A DNA stretch of 64,000 nucleotides from Flavonifractor sp. AGMB03687. GTDB lineage: Bacteria > Bacillota > Clostridia > Oscillospirales > Oscillospiraceae. Below are positions 8,478-16,110 of the stretch, one piece after another. The position numbers and the translations under genes are program-made. The notes beneath the pieces were generated by a model that was not told where the DNA came from, searched no databases, and saw nothing but the letters and a program-made list of their open reading frames with translations. The DNA lies in the NCBI RefSeq assembly GCF_017811815.1, contig NZ_JADKZI010000005.1, forward strand, positions 62,001 to 126,000. The letters run 5' to 3'. Each line of letters starts with the position of its first letter. The first letter of the stretch is position 1.

Positions 8478-9368
8478 ATGGCATTGGAACGCGGCCTGGG
8501 CAAGGGCCTGGGTGCGCTGCTGGGTGACGCCGCCCTCAACGCCCAGGAGGGCGGTTCCCTCTCCCTCCCTATCTCCCAGGTGGAGCCGGGCCTGAAGCAG
8601 CCCCGGAAGCGGTTTGACGAGGAATCCCTCCACGATCTGGCCGACTCCATCCGCACCCACGGGGTCATCCAGCCCCTCACCGTGCGGCGGCTGTCCTCCG
8701 GCTACTACCAGATCATCGCCGGGGAGCGCCGGTGGCGGGCCGCCAAGCTGGCCGGTCTCACCGAGATTCCCGCTGTCATTATCGAAGCCGACGACCGGAA
8801 GGTCATGGAGCTGGGCCTCATTGAAAACCTCCAGCGGGAGGACCTGAACCCGGTGGAAGAAGCCAACGGCTACAAGGTCCTGATGGAAGAGTACGGCCTT
8901 ACCCAGGAAGAGGTGGCCCAGCGGGTGGGCAAGTCCCGCCCGGCAGTGGCCAACGCCCTGCGTCTGCTGGCCCTGCCTGACGCCGTCCACCAGCTGCTGG
9001 AGGAGGGCCGTCTGTCCGCCGGACATGCCCGGGCCATCCTCTCCGCCCCCAGCGGCGAGCTGCAGAAGAAGCTGGCCCAGAAGGTCATCGCCGAGGACCT
9101 GAGCGTCCGGCAGACCGAAGCCCTGGCCAAGCGGCTGTCCGCCGGTGAGAAGGAGGCCCCCTCCCCCACCGCCGGTCCCGACCTGTCCATCTATCTGCGG
9201 GAGGCGGAAAAGACCCTGGCCACTCGCTTTGGCCGCAAGGTCCACATTGTCAACGGCAAGAAAAAAGGCAAGGTGGAACTGGAATACTATAACCCGGAGG
9301 ATCTGAACGCCCTGCTGGACCTGCTGGAGCAGCTGCCCTCCGCCAATCGAGGAGGTGCCGACCTTTGA
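8478..9368 (+). CDS. parB: Chromosome partitioning protein ParB/Spo0J
   Basis: The 296-residue CTP-dependent DNA clamp binds parS. Its N-terminus MALERGLGKGLGALLGD is the classical ParA-stimulating segment. The CTPase motif is GERRWRAAKLAGLTEIP, followed by ENLQREDLNPVEEANGYK and the HTH (LTQEEVAQRVGKSRPAVANA). The C-terminal dimerisation region is predicted at about 240-296. It is co-transcribed with parA and overlaps the next gene by 4 bp. Confidence 0.96.
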   Translation: MALERGLGKGLGALLGDAALNAQEGGSLSLPISQVEPGLKQPRKRFDEESLHDLADSIRTHGVIQPLTVRRLSSGYYQIIAGERRWRAAKLAGLTEIPAVIIEADDRKVMELGLIENLQREDLNPVEEANGYKVLMEEYGLTQEEVAQRVGKSRPAVANALRLLALPDAVHQLLEEGRLSAGHARAILSAPSGELQKKLAQKVIAEDLSVRQTEALAKRLSAGEKEAPSPTAGPDLSIYLREAEKTLATRFGRKVHIVNGKKKGKVELEYYNPEDLNALLDLLEQLPSANRGGADL

Positions 9369-9916
9369 GCAAGCCCGATCCCGACAAGCAGGAGCGGGGC
9401 CAGCTCCAGCATGAGGCGGAGCACGAAAAGCCCAACAAGCGCAATCCTGTTCTGTTTTATCTGATGATCCTCTTTGCGGCAGCTTTTCTGCTGCTGCTCA
9501 TGTCCTTCCTGATGCAGCGCCGCGCCAACCAGGAGGCCATCGACAATCTGCAGGAGACCTCCAACTCCGCCACCCAGTCCCTCCAGAACACCATTCAGCA
9601 GAATGAGGAGCTGACCAAGCAGGTGGAGGACCTGGAGGAAGCCTTCTCCGAGAATCAGCAGACCATCCGCGACCAGGAAAATCAGCTGGAGGACCTGGAG
9701 CAGCAGGTGGAGGATCTGACCAAGGGCAGCCAGGCCATGGACTGGTTCTGGCAGATCAACGAGGCCTATGCCCGCGGCCGCTACAGCCAGGCCCGCAGCC
9801 TCATCCAGGAGATGGGCGAAGAGCTGCCCAACTACCTGCCCAAGGAGAGCGTCACCGACAACGGCCGCTACTCCCCCTATGACCGCTATCAGGAGATCTA
9901 CAACGCCCTGTATTAA
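9365..9916 (+). CDS. Membrane-anchored coiled-coil protein of unknown function
   Basis: The start is a TTG at 9365, supported by GAGGAGGTG (9349-9357) and a 4-bp overlap with parB. The 183-residue protein has a hydrophilic N-terminus, one transmembrane helix (about 28-50, LFYLMILFAAAFLLLLMSFL) and a Gln/Glu-rich coiled coil (about 55-118). A C-terminal helical domain contains AMDWFWQINEAYARGRYSQA. The layout fits a single-pass protein with its coiled coil outside the membrane. I do not recognise a named family. Co-transcription with parAB hints at cell-cycle or envelope work, but that is only context. Confidence 0.75.
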   Translation: MSKPDPDKQERGQLQHEAEHEKPNKRNPVLFYLMILFAAAFLLLLMSFLMQRRANQEAIDNLQETSNSATQSLQNTIQQNEELTKQVEDLEEAFSENQQTIRDQENQLEDLEQQVEDLTKGSQAMDWFWQINEAYARGRYSQARSLIQEMGEELPNYLPKESVTDNGRYSPYDRYQEIYNALY

Positions 9917-9917
9917 A

Positions 9918-9933
9918 AGTTTCACGTGAAACG
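9918..9933. other. parS partition site 3 (two outer mismatches)
   Basis: AGTTTCACGTGAAACG keeps the 14-bp palindromic core GTTTCACGTGAAAC of parS. Only the outermost bases differ from consensus. It lies between the coiled-coil gene and serS. Confidence 0.85.
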
Positions 9934-9998
9934 GCAGGCGGCTGAAAGCCGCCTGCCACCTCTCCCCCATTAAAACTATCAGAAAGGTTGAATACACC

Positions 9999-11300
9999 AT
10001 GCTGGATATCAAGTTTATCCGGGAGAATCCCGAGGTCGTCAAGGAGAACATCAAGAAGAAGTTCCAGGAGGAGAAGCTGCCCCTGGTGGATCAGGTCATC
10101 GCCCTGGACGCGGAGAACCGCAAGACCATCCAGGAGGCCCAGGACCTGCGCACCGCCCGCAACGCCAAGAGCAAGCAGGTAGGCGTGCTGATGGGTCAGT
10201 CCAAGAAGGACCCCTCCAAGCTGGCTGAGGCCGAGGCTCTGAAGGCCGAGGTCAAGGCGGACGCCGACCGTCTGGCTTTCCTGGAGAACCGGGAGACCGA
10301 GCTGGCCGAGGAGATCCGTAAGATCATGCTGGTCATCCCCAACATCATCGACCCCTCCGTGCCCATCGGCCCCGACGACTCCTGCAACGTGGAGGTTCAG
10401 CGCTTCGGCGAGCCCGTTACCCCCGACTTTGAGATCCCCTACCACACCCAGATCATGGAGTCCTTTGACGGCATCGACATGGACGCCGCCGGCCGCGTGT
10501 CCGGCAACGGCTTCTACTACTTGATGGGCGACATTGCCCGCCTCCACGAGGCTGTGCTGGCCTACGCCCGCGACTTTATGATCAACAAGGGATTTACCTT
10601 CTGCGTGCCCCCCTTCATGATCCACGGCAACGTGGTGGAGGGCGTTATGTCCCAGACCGAGATGGACGCCATGATGTACAAGATCGAGGGCGAGGACCTC
10701 TACCTCATCGGCACCTCCGAGCACTCCATGATCGGCAAGTTCATCGACCAGATCATCCCCGAGGACAAGCTGCCCCAGACCCTCACCTCCTACTCCCCCT
10801 GCTTCCGCAAGGAGAAGGGCGCCCACGGCATCGAGGAGCGCGGCGTGTACCGCATCCACCAGTTCGAGAAGCAGGAGATGGTGGTTGTCTGTAAGCCCGA
10901 GGACTCCATGCAGTGGTATGAGCAGATGTGGCGCTACTCCGTGGAGCTCTTCCGCTCCCTGGATATCCCCGTCCGCCAGCTGGAGTGCTGCTCCGGCGAC
11001 CTGGCCGACCTGAAGGTGAAGAGCTGCGACATTGAGGCCTGGTCTCCCCGTCAGCAGAAGTACTTTGAGGTTTGCTCCTGCTCCAACCTGGGCGACGCCC
11101 AGGCCCGCCGCCTGAAGATGCGCGTCAAGGGCGAGAAGGGCACCTACCTGCCCCACACCCTGAACAACACCGTGGTGGCTCCTCCCCGTATGCTCATCGC
11201 CTTCCTGGAGAACAACCTCCAGGCCGACGGCTCCGTGAAGATCCCCGCCCCCCTGCGCCCCTACATGGGCGGCAAGGAAGTGCTCACCCCCAAGGCCTGA
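9999..11300 (+). CDS. serS: Seryl-tRNA synthetase
   Basis: The 433-residue class II synthetase charges tRNA-Ser. The N-terminal long helical hairpin (about 25-105) is the tRNA-binding arm. Motif 2 is FRKEKGAHGIEERGVYRIHQ. Motif 3 reads NNTVVAPPRMLIAFLENN, which keeps the essential Arg but differs from the common NGSGLAVGRT form, a variant seen in some clostridial enzymes. AGAAAGG precedes the ATG. No T-box leader was seen. Confidence 0.95.
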   Translation: MLDIKFIRENPEVVKENIKKKFQEEKLPLVDQVIALDAENRKTIQEAQDLRTARNAKSKQVGVLMGQSKKDPSKLAEAEALKAEVKADADRLAFLENRETELAEEIRKIMLVIPNIIDPSVPIGPDDSCNVEVQRFGEPVTPDFEIPYHTQIMESFDGIDMDAAGRVSGNGFYYLMGDIARLHEAVLAYARDFMINKGFTFCVPPFMIHGNVVEGVMSQTEMDAMMYKIEGEDLYLIGTSEHSMIGKFIDQIIPEDKLPQTLTSYSPCFRKEKGAHGIEERGVYRIHQFEKQEMVVVCKPEDSMQWYEQMWRYSVELFRSLDIPVRQLECCSGDLADLKVKSCDIEAWSPRQQKYFEVCSCSNLGDAQARRLKMRVKGEKGTYLPHTLNNTVVAPPRMLIAFLENNLQADGSVKIPAPLRPYMGGKEVLTPKA

Positions 11301-11339
11301 CCCCCTCCTTCCCTCAACCACACCGGAAAAGGAGAACTT

Positions 11340-11765
11340 ATGTCAACAAAAGAGAAAACCACCGGCTTTGTGGCCGAATTCAAGCAGTTCATCGCCCGGG
11401 GCAGCGTGATGGATATGGCCGTCGGCGTCATCATCGGCGGCGCGTTCAAAGCCATTGCCGACTCGCTGGTAAATGACATCATCAACCCCATTCTGGGCAT
11501 CTTCACCAGCGGGAGCAGCGACCTGGCCAACCTGGCCATCCACCTCCCCGGCGGCGGGGATATGATGGTGGGCAACTTCATCAACGCCATCCTGAACTTC
11601 CTCATCATGGCCTTCGTGGTCTTCTGCATCATCAAGGGGCTCAACCGGTTCCACCGGAAAAAGGACGAGACCCCCGCTCCGCCTCCCGCCCCGCCGGAGC
11701 CCTCCGTCGAGGAGAAGCTGCTCATGGAGATCCGGGACCTGCTGAAGGAGCAGACCCATGAGTGA
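11340..11765 (+). CDS. mscL: Large-conductance mechanosensitive channel MscL
   Basis: The 141-residue protein has the family N-terminus EFKQFIARGSVMDMAVGVII, the TM1 pore helix with GGAFKAIADSLVNDIINP, a periplasmic loop and TM2 (FINAILNFLIMAFVVFCIIK). A Pro-rich linker and C-terminal amphipathic helix (EEKLLMEIRDLLKEQ) follow. It acts as an osmotic emergency valve in the cytoplasmic membrane. An AAGGAGAA ribosome site precedes the ATG. It overlaps the next gene by 8 bp. Confidence 0.95.
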   Translation: MSTKEKTTGFVAEFKQFIARGSVMDMAVGVIIGGAFKAIADSLVNDIINPILGIFTSGSSDLANLAIHLPGGGDMMVGNFINAILNFLIMAFVVFCIIKGLNRFHRKKDETPAPPPAPPEPSVEEKLLMEIRDLLKEQTHE

Positions 11766-12117
11766 CCGGCCCAACGACACCCCCCCGGCAGAGGAGGGGG
11801 AGCCCTTTGTCCCCGCCTCCCCCGTCAAGCGCATCATGGCCTGGGTGGGCATTGTCTATATGCTGGGCTTCGTGGTCCTCAACATCTACCCCTTCTTTAC
11901 CCAGGGCACCTATCTCACCGGCATCGCCCCCCTCTTCGCCTGCCCCGGCATTGCCGGTATCTTTGCCATTTCCCTCTATCTGGCCCGGCACCCGGAGAGC
12001 GATTACTCCCGTAAGGTGTCCATGACCATTCTGGCAGTCATTTGCGCCGTGGGTTTTGTGGTAAGTCTGGTCCTGGGCATCCCTCCCCTGCTGGCTAATT
12101 TCGGAGGTGGACAATGA
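11758..12117 (+). CDS. Small three-helix membrane protein, unknown function
   Basis: The 119-residue protein has an acidic, Pro-rich N-terminus and three hydrophobic segments (about 27-47, 52-75, 87-110). No family is recognised. It overlaps mscL by 8 bp and rsmG by 4 bp (ATGA), so it belongs to one translationally coupled operon. Confidence 0.7.
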   Translation: MSDRPNDTPPAEEGEPFVPASPVKRIMAWVGIVYMLGFVVLNIYPFFTQGTYLTGIAPLFACPGIAGIFAISLYLARHPESDYSRKVSMTILAVICAVGFVVSLVLGIPPLLANFGGGQ

Positions 12118-12824
12118 AAGAACGCATTGAACAGGGTCTTGCCGCCCTGGGCCTGACTCCGCCGCCGGAGGCAGCCGCACAGCTGGCCCAATACGGCACC
12201 ATGCTGCTGGAGCAGAATCAGGTCATGAATCTGACCGCCATCACCGAGCCCGACCAGGTGGTGGACCTGCATTTTCTGGACTGTGCTGCCCTGCTCACCA
12301 TTGGCGAGGACTTCAAAAACAAGACCCTCATCGACGTGGGCACCGGCGCCGGTTTCCCCGGTATGCCCCTGAAAATCCTGGAGCCCTCCCTCAACGTCAC
12401 CCTGCTGGACAGCCTGGGCAAACGGGTCACCTGGTTGGAAAGTGTGTGTGAAGCGCTTTCCCTTGACAAGGTCACCTGTCTCCATGCCCGTGGTGAGGAG
12501 CAGGCCCACCAGGAGGGCTTCCGGGACAGTTTTGACTTCGCCGTGTCCCGTGCGGTGGCCTCTCTGGAGCTCTTAAGCGAGCTCTGCCTGCCCTACGTCA
12601 AGGTGGGCGGCAAGTTCCTGGCCATGAAGAGCGTGGACAGCGGCGACGAGGTGGACCGGGCCTCCCGGGCCATCGCCAAGCTGGGGGGCCGTCTGCTCCC
12701 CCGGGTGGATTACGAAATCCCGGGCACCGGAGTCACCCACCGGGTAGTGGTGGTGGAGAAGGTCTCCCCCACCCCCAAGGGCTATCCCCGCCGGTGGGCC
12801 AGAATGCAGAAATCCCCCCTTTAA
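12114..12824 (+). CDS. rsmG: 16S rRNA (guanine-527-N7)-methyltransferase RsmG
   Basis: The 236-residue protein has the GidB fold with SAM-binding motif LIDVGTGAGFPGMPLKI (about 64-80) and FDFAVSRAVASLELLSELCL. It methylates G527 of 16S rRNA. GGAGGTGG sits just before the ATG. In many Firmicutes rsmG directly precedes noc; here it lies about 5 kb downstream of noc, after mscL. Confidence 0.95.
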   Translation: MKERIEQGLAALGLTPPPEAAAQLAQYGTMLLEQNQVMNLTAITEPDQVVDLHFLDCAALLTIGEDFKNKTLIDVGTGAGFPGMPLKILEPSLNVTLLDSLGKRVTWLESVCEALSLDKVTCLHARGEEQAHQEGFRDSFDFAVSRAVASLELLSELCLPYVKVGGKFLAMKSVDSGDEVDRASRAIAKLGGRLLPRVDYEIPGTGVTHRVVVVEKVSPTPKGYPRRWARMQKSPL

Positions 12825-12858
12825 GGGAGAATTTGTGCATAAATGACTAAGTTATGCA

Positions 12859-12887
12859 TTGCGCAACACGAAATAATGTGTTATTCT
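12859..12887 (+). promoter_or_regulatory. Probable promoter for the MinD-like gene
   Basis: TTGCGC (12859-12864), a 17-bp spacer and TATTCT (12882-12887) lie 25 bp before the start codon. Confidence 0.5.
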
Positions 12888-12912
12888 AATCTTGTATGTC
12901 GGGAGTGAGCCT

Positions 12913-13656
12913 ATGTCCACAGCAATCGTCATTACCTCCGGCAAGGGGGGCACGGGAAAAACCTCCCTCACCGGCGGCGTTGGCTCCTGTCTGGCCGCCC
13001 TGGGACACCAGGTCCTGTGCATCGATATGGACATCGGCCTGCGCAACCTGGACCTGAACCTGGGCCTCAGCGACCGGGCCCTGATGGACTTCACAGACGT
13101 GCTCAGCGGACGCTGTCCGCTGGAGCGGGCGGCGGTCCCCCACCCGGTGATCCAGGGCCTGAGCCTCATCACCGCGCCGGTGACCCTGCCGAAGGAGCCC
13201 CTCAGCGAGTATGCCATGCGGGATCTGATCCGCCAGGCCAAGCAGAAATACGACTATATTTTGATGGACTCCCCCGCCGGACTGGGAGAGGGCTTCCGTC
13301 TGGCCTGCTGCGCGGCGGACCGGGCCGTGGTGGTCTCCACCACCGACGCCTCCGCCCTGCGGGACGCCCAGCGCACCGTGTCGGTGCTGCGCAAGCGCCT
13401 GCCCCAGCTCCACCTGGTGGTCAACCGGGTACAGCCCAAGATCCTGCGGCGGCTCCACACCACCATTGATGACGCCATGGATACCGCCGGCCTGCCCCTG
13501 CTGGGCATCGTGCCGGAGGACCCCCAGGTCATCCTCAGCGGCAATCGGGGCGAGCCCCTGATCCTGTGCGCCAGCCGGGGCGCCGCCATTGCTTACTTAA
13601 ATATCGCCAAGCGGCTGACGGGCCAGCGGGTCCCGCTGATGAAGCTGCGGGCTTGA
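12913..13656 (+). CDS. minD: MinD-family ATPase
   Basis: The ATG at 12913 follows GGGAGTGA and gives 247 residues beginning MSTAIVITSGKGGTGKT, a deviant Walker A. DMDIGLRNLDLNLGL is the characteristic MinD signature, and ILMDSPAGLGEGF is Walker B. The C-terminus (YLNIAKRLTGQRVPLMKLRA) could form the amphipathic membrane-targeting helix, so it fits septum-site selection rather than a plasmid ParA. No minC or minE is next to it. The gene precedes mgsA by 19 bp and is probably co-transcribed with it. A flagellar FlhG-like function is less likely. Confidence 0.83.
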   Translation: MSTAIVITSGKGGTGKTSLTGGVGSCLAALGHQVLCIDMDIGLRNLDLNLGLSDRALMDFTDVLSGRCPLERAAVPHPVIQGLSLITAPVTLPKEPLSEYAMRDLIRQAKQKYDYILMDSPAGLGEGFRLACCAADRAVVVSTTDASALRDAQRTVSVLRKRLPQLHLVVNRVQPKILRRLHTTIDDAMDTAGLPLLGIVPEDPQVILSGNRGEPLILCASRGAAIAYLNIAKRLTGQRVPLMKLRA

Positions 13657-13675
13657 AAGGAAGAGAAGGTGTACT

Positions 13676-14092
13676 ATGAATATCGCGTTGATGAGCCATG
13701 ATCGGAAAAAAGAGCTGATGGTGCAATTCTGCATCGCGTACTGCGGTATCCTGTCCAAGCACACGATCTGCGCCACCAACACGACAGGCCGTCTGGTAGC
13801 CGAGGCTACCGGTCTGCCCGTACAGCTCTTCTTGTCCCACGAGCACGGCGGCAGCCAGCAGATCGGCGCCCGCATCGCCTACAATGAGATCGACATGGTG
13901 CTGTTCTTCTCCGATCCCACCTCCAGCGATCTGGACGCGGATCTGAATTACATCACCCGCCTATGCGACCAGTACAACATCCCCGTGGCCACCAACGTGG
14001 CCACCGCCGAGATGCTCATCCACGGCCTGGAGCGGGGCGACCTGGACTGGCGCGACATCATCAATCCCAAGACCAAGCCTTTTACCGCGTGA
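13676..14092 (+). CDS. mgsA: Methylglyoxal synthase
   Basis: The 138-residue protein begins MNIALMSHDRKKELM and contains TNTTGRLVAEATGLPV, SHEHGGSQQIGARI and FFSDPTSS, which carries the catalytic Asp of the family. The His-containing phosphate-binding region follows. It converts dihydroxyacetone phosphate to methylglyoxal, a bypass used when phosphate limits glycolysis. It follows minD and ends at a strong terminator. Confidence 0.95.
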   Translation: MNIALMSHDRKKELMVQFCIAYCGILSKHTICATNTTGRLVAEATGLPVQLFLSHEHGGSQQIGARIAYNEIDMVLFFSDPTSSDLDADLNYITRLCDQYNIPVATNVATAEMLIHGLERGDLDWRDIINPKTKPFTA

Positions 14093-14098
14093 TTTTAA

Positions 14099-14127
14099 AC
14101 GGGCGGCCCTGCGGGCCGCCCGTTTTA
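14099..14127 (+). terminator. Terminator after mgsA
   Basis: The perfect 11-bp stem ACGGGCGGCCC / GGGCCGCCCGT with a 3-nt loop is followed by TTTT. Confidence 0.9.
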
Positions 14128-14150
14128 TTGCCGGAAAGCATGGAAAAGGA

Positions 14151-14179
14151 TTGACTTTTCCCCCTTTTCGGGATAATAT
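14151..14179 (+). promoter_or_regulatory. Promoter for the hisS T-box transcript
   Basis: TTGACT (14151-14156), 17 bp and TAATAT (14174-14179) lie just upstream of the T-box leader. Transcription would start near 14186. Confidence 0.7.
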
Positions 14180-14185
14180 CGTAAG

Positions 14186-14422
14186 AGCTGAAACCGCTCT
14201 GACGGAGCAAGTACCGTTCACACCGCCGCACCAGAGAATGGTCCCCTGGCTGGAAGGACCTGCGGCAGGCGGCCGGGAGACGGCTCTACCAGCGGGCCCG
14301 GAGACGGGCGCGGTCCCCTTCCCGCAACAGAAGGCCAGAGGGCGCTTTTTGAGCGCCGAACATGGGTGGCACCACGAAAGCAGGCGCTTTCGTCCCGTGA
14401 TAGGGGACGAGAGCGCCTTTTT
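14186..14422 (+). ncRNA. T-box leader of hisS
   Basis: The diagnostic T-box stretch GGGTGGCACCACG is at 14364-14376. It is followed by a terminator stem (GGCGCTTTCGTCCC with GGGACGAGAGCGCC, 14383-14417) and five T. Upstream, AGAGAATGG and CTGGCTGGAAGG resemble the conserved distal Stem I loops, and an AGTA is present in the 5' strand. I could not assign the specifier codon with certainty; a His codon is expected from the gene controlled. Uncharged tRNA would favour the antiterminator. Confidence 0.85.
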
Positions 14423-14466
14423 GCGGATATCCGCCCCAACCGAGCCAAAATCTCAAATGTTACGAT

Positions 14467-14530
14467 ACAAAGGAGCATCACTATGGCCCAGATCAAACCC
14501 CGTACCCTGTCTGGTTTTATGGAGCTGCTG
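14467..14530 (+). repeat. Upstream copy of the hisS translation start region
   Basis: These 64 bp repeat 14674-14737, 207 bp away, with three differences. They include the ribosome site, the ATG and 16 codons. All three differences are synonymous third-position T/C changes (Ser, Gly, Phe). Confidence 0.95.
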
Positions 14531-14548
14531 ACCCCAGCGGGTCGGTGA
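14483..14548 (+). other. 21-codon upstream ORF copying the HisS N-terminus
   Basis: It has the same AAAGGAG ribosome site and ATG as hisS and encodes MAQIKPRTLSGFMELL plus five residues (TPAGR) before TGA. It follows the T-box terminator. It could be a relic of a duplication or a translated leader peptide. The coding differences from hisS are all silent, which is more than expected of an untranslated relic, though three changes are few. Confidence 0.6.
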
Positions 14549-14647
14549 CCCGCCGGGGGCCCCGGATTTGACTCAAATAGGCCGAAATGAATTCGGCCTA
14601 TTTCAAGGTTTTGCTGCGCAAAACGCTTGACGCCGCACTTGCGGCGT
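14537..14647. repeat. String of adjacent hairpins between the two hisS starts
   Basis: Successive palindromes are GCGGGTC/GACCCGC (14537-14553), a CCGGGG/CCCCGG palindrome (14553-14565), AAATAGGCCGAA/TTCGGCCTATTT (14575-14603, 12 bp), GTTTTGC/GCAAAAC (14608-14624) and ACGCCGCA/TGCGGCGT (14630-14647). None has a following U-run, so they are not ordinary terminators. Part of the sequence recurs upstream of dnaA. Confidence 0.8.
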
Positions 14648-14673
14648 TGGCAGGCAGCAGCCTCTATCACTAC

Positions 14674-14737
14674 ACAAAGGAGCATCACTATGGCCCAGAT
14701 CAAACCCCGTACCCTGTCCGGCTTCATGGAGCTGCTG
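14674..14737 (+). repeat. Second copy of the duplicated hisS start region
   Basis: This copy contains the functional hisS start codon at 14690. See the partner copy at 14467-14530. Confidence 0.95.
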
Positions 14738-16039
14738 CCTGCCCGCCAGGTGCAGTTCGACCGGATGGTGGACATCCTCCGCAAGAGCTACTCCCTCTAC
14801 GGCTTCACTCCCCTGGACACCCCGGCCATCGAGGCCAGCGAGGTGCTGCTGGCCAAGGGCGGCGGCGAGACCGAGAAGCAGATCTACCGCTTCACCAAGG
14901 GCGACAGCGACCTGTCCCTCCGCTTTGACCTGACCGTCCCCCTGGCCAAGTACGTGGCCCTCCACCAGAACGAGCTCACCTTCCCCTTCCGCCGGTTCCA
15001 GATCGGCAAGGTATACCGGGGCGAGCGCGCCCAGAAGGGCCGCTACCGGGAGTTCTATCAGGCCGACATCGACGTGATCGGCGACGGCGCCCTGGACATC
15101 ACCAACGAGGCCGAAATCCCCTCCATCATCTACAAGACCTTCACCGCCCTGGGTCTGAAACGCTTCAAGATCCGGGTGAACAACCGTAAGGTGCTCAACG
15201 GCCTCTTTGCCCTGCTGGGCCTGGAGGAGCAGGCGGGCGACGTGATGCGCACCATCGACAAGCTGGAGAAGATCGGCCCCGAGAAGGTGAAGGCCATCCT
15301 GGTGGACGACTTCAACGTGGCTGCCGACACCGCCGACACCCTGCTGGGCCTGCTGGCCGCTGAGGACCCCATGGCCGCTCTGGAGCCCTTCAAGGGCAAG
15401 AACGAGCTCTTCGACCTGGGCGTGTCCGAGCTGGAGACCGTGGTCAAGTATATGTCCGCCTACGGCGTGCCGGAGGACCATTTCATGGTGGATCTCACCA
15501 TCGCCCGTGGCCTGGACTACTACACCGGCACCGTGTATGAGACCGTCATGCTGGACCACCCCGAGGTGGGCTCCATCTGCTCCGGCGGCCGGTACGACAA
15601 CCTGGCCGAGTACTACACCGACAAGCAGTTGCCCGGCGTGGGCATCTCCATCGGCCTGACCCGGCTGTTCTCCGTGCTGGAGGCCCAGGGCTACCTGAAC
15701 GAGGAACTGCTCACCGCCCCCGCCGACGTGCTCATCCTCCCCATGACCGAGGACCTGTCCGCCGCCATCTCCTTCGCCACCACCCTGCGGGACGCCGGTG
15801 TGCGGGCTCAGCTCCACTGCGAGAAGAAGAAGTTCAAGCAGAAGCTGTCCTACGCCGACAAGCTGTCCATCCCCTACGCCGCCTTCCTGGGCGAGGATGA
15901 GATCGCGCAGGGCAAGGTGACCGTAAAGGATCTGACCACCGGTGAGCAGCAGACCGTGTCCCCCGCCGAGGCGGTGGCCCTGGTCCAGGCCGGTCTGGCC
16001 GCCCGGTCCGCCGGTACTCCCATCCGGGACAAGGACTGA
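14690..16039 (+). CDS. hisS: Histidyl-tRNA synthetase
   Basis: The ATG at 14690 follows AAAGGAG and gives 449 residues. Class II motifs are clear: FRRFQIGKVYRGERAQKGR (motif 2 with the catalytic Arg), FYQADID, and the histidine loop ARGLDYYTGTVYE. The C-terminal anticodon-binding domain spans about 345-449. Expression should depend on the T-box leader 300 bp upstream. It is unusual in having a 64-bp duplicated start region upstream of the true start. Confidence 0.96.
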   Translation: MAQIKPRTLSGFMELLPARQVQFDRMVDILRKSYSLYGFTPLDTPAIEASEVLLAKGGGETEKQIYRFTKGDSDLSLRFDLTVPLAKYVALHQNELTFPFRRFQIGKVYRGERAQKGRYREFYQADIDVIGDGALDITNEAEIPSIIYKTFTALGLKRFKIRVNNRKVLNGLFALLGLEEQAGDVMRTIDKLEKIGPEKVKAILVDDFNVAADTADTLLGLLAAEDPMAALEPFKGKNELFDLGVSELETVVKYMSAYGVPEDHFMVDLTIARGLDYYTGTVYETVMLDHPEVGSICSGGRYDNLAEYYTDKQLPGVGISIGLTRLFSVLEAQGYLNEELLTAPADVLILPMTEDLSAAISFATTLRDAGVRAQLHCEKKKFKQKLSYADKLSIPYAAFLGEDEIAQGKVTVKDLTTGEQQTVSPAEAVALVQAGLAARSAGTPIRDKD

Positions 16040-16110
16040 GTGGAACTTTCCCCCTTTCAAGCCGTCTATAAAAGACGAACCTGTGAGATTTGACAAGGAG
16101 GAATTTTTCC

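Noticed and set aside
14549-14689. Insertion sequence between the two hisS starts
   Set aside because: The segment is only about 140 bp and encodes no transposase. No terminal inverted repeats enclose it; only hairpins are present.
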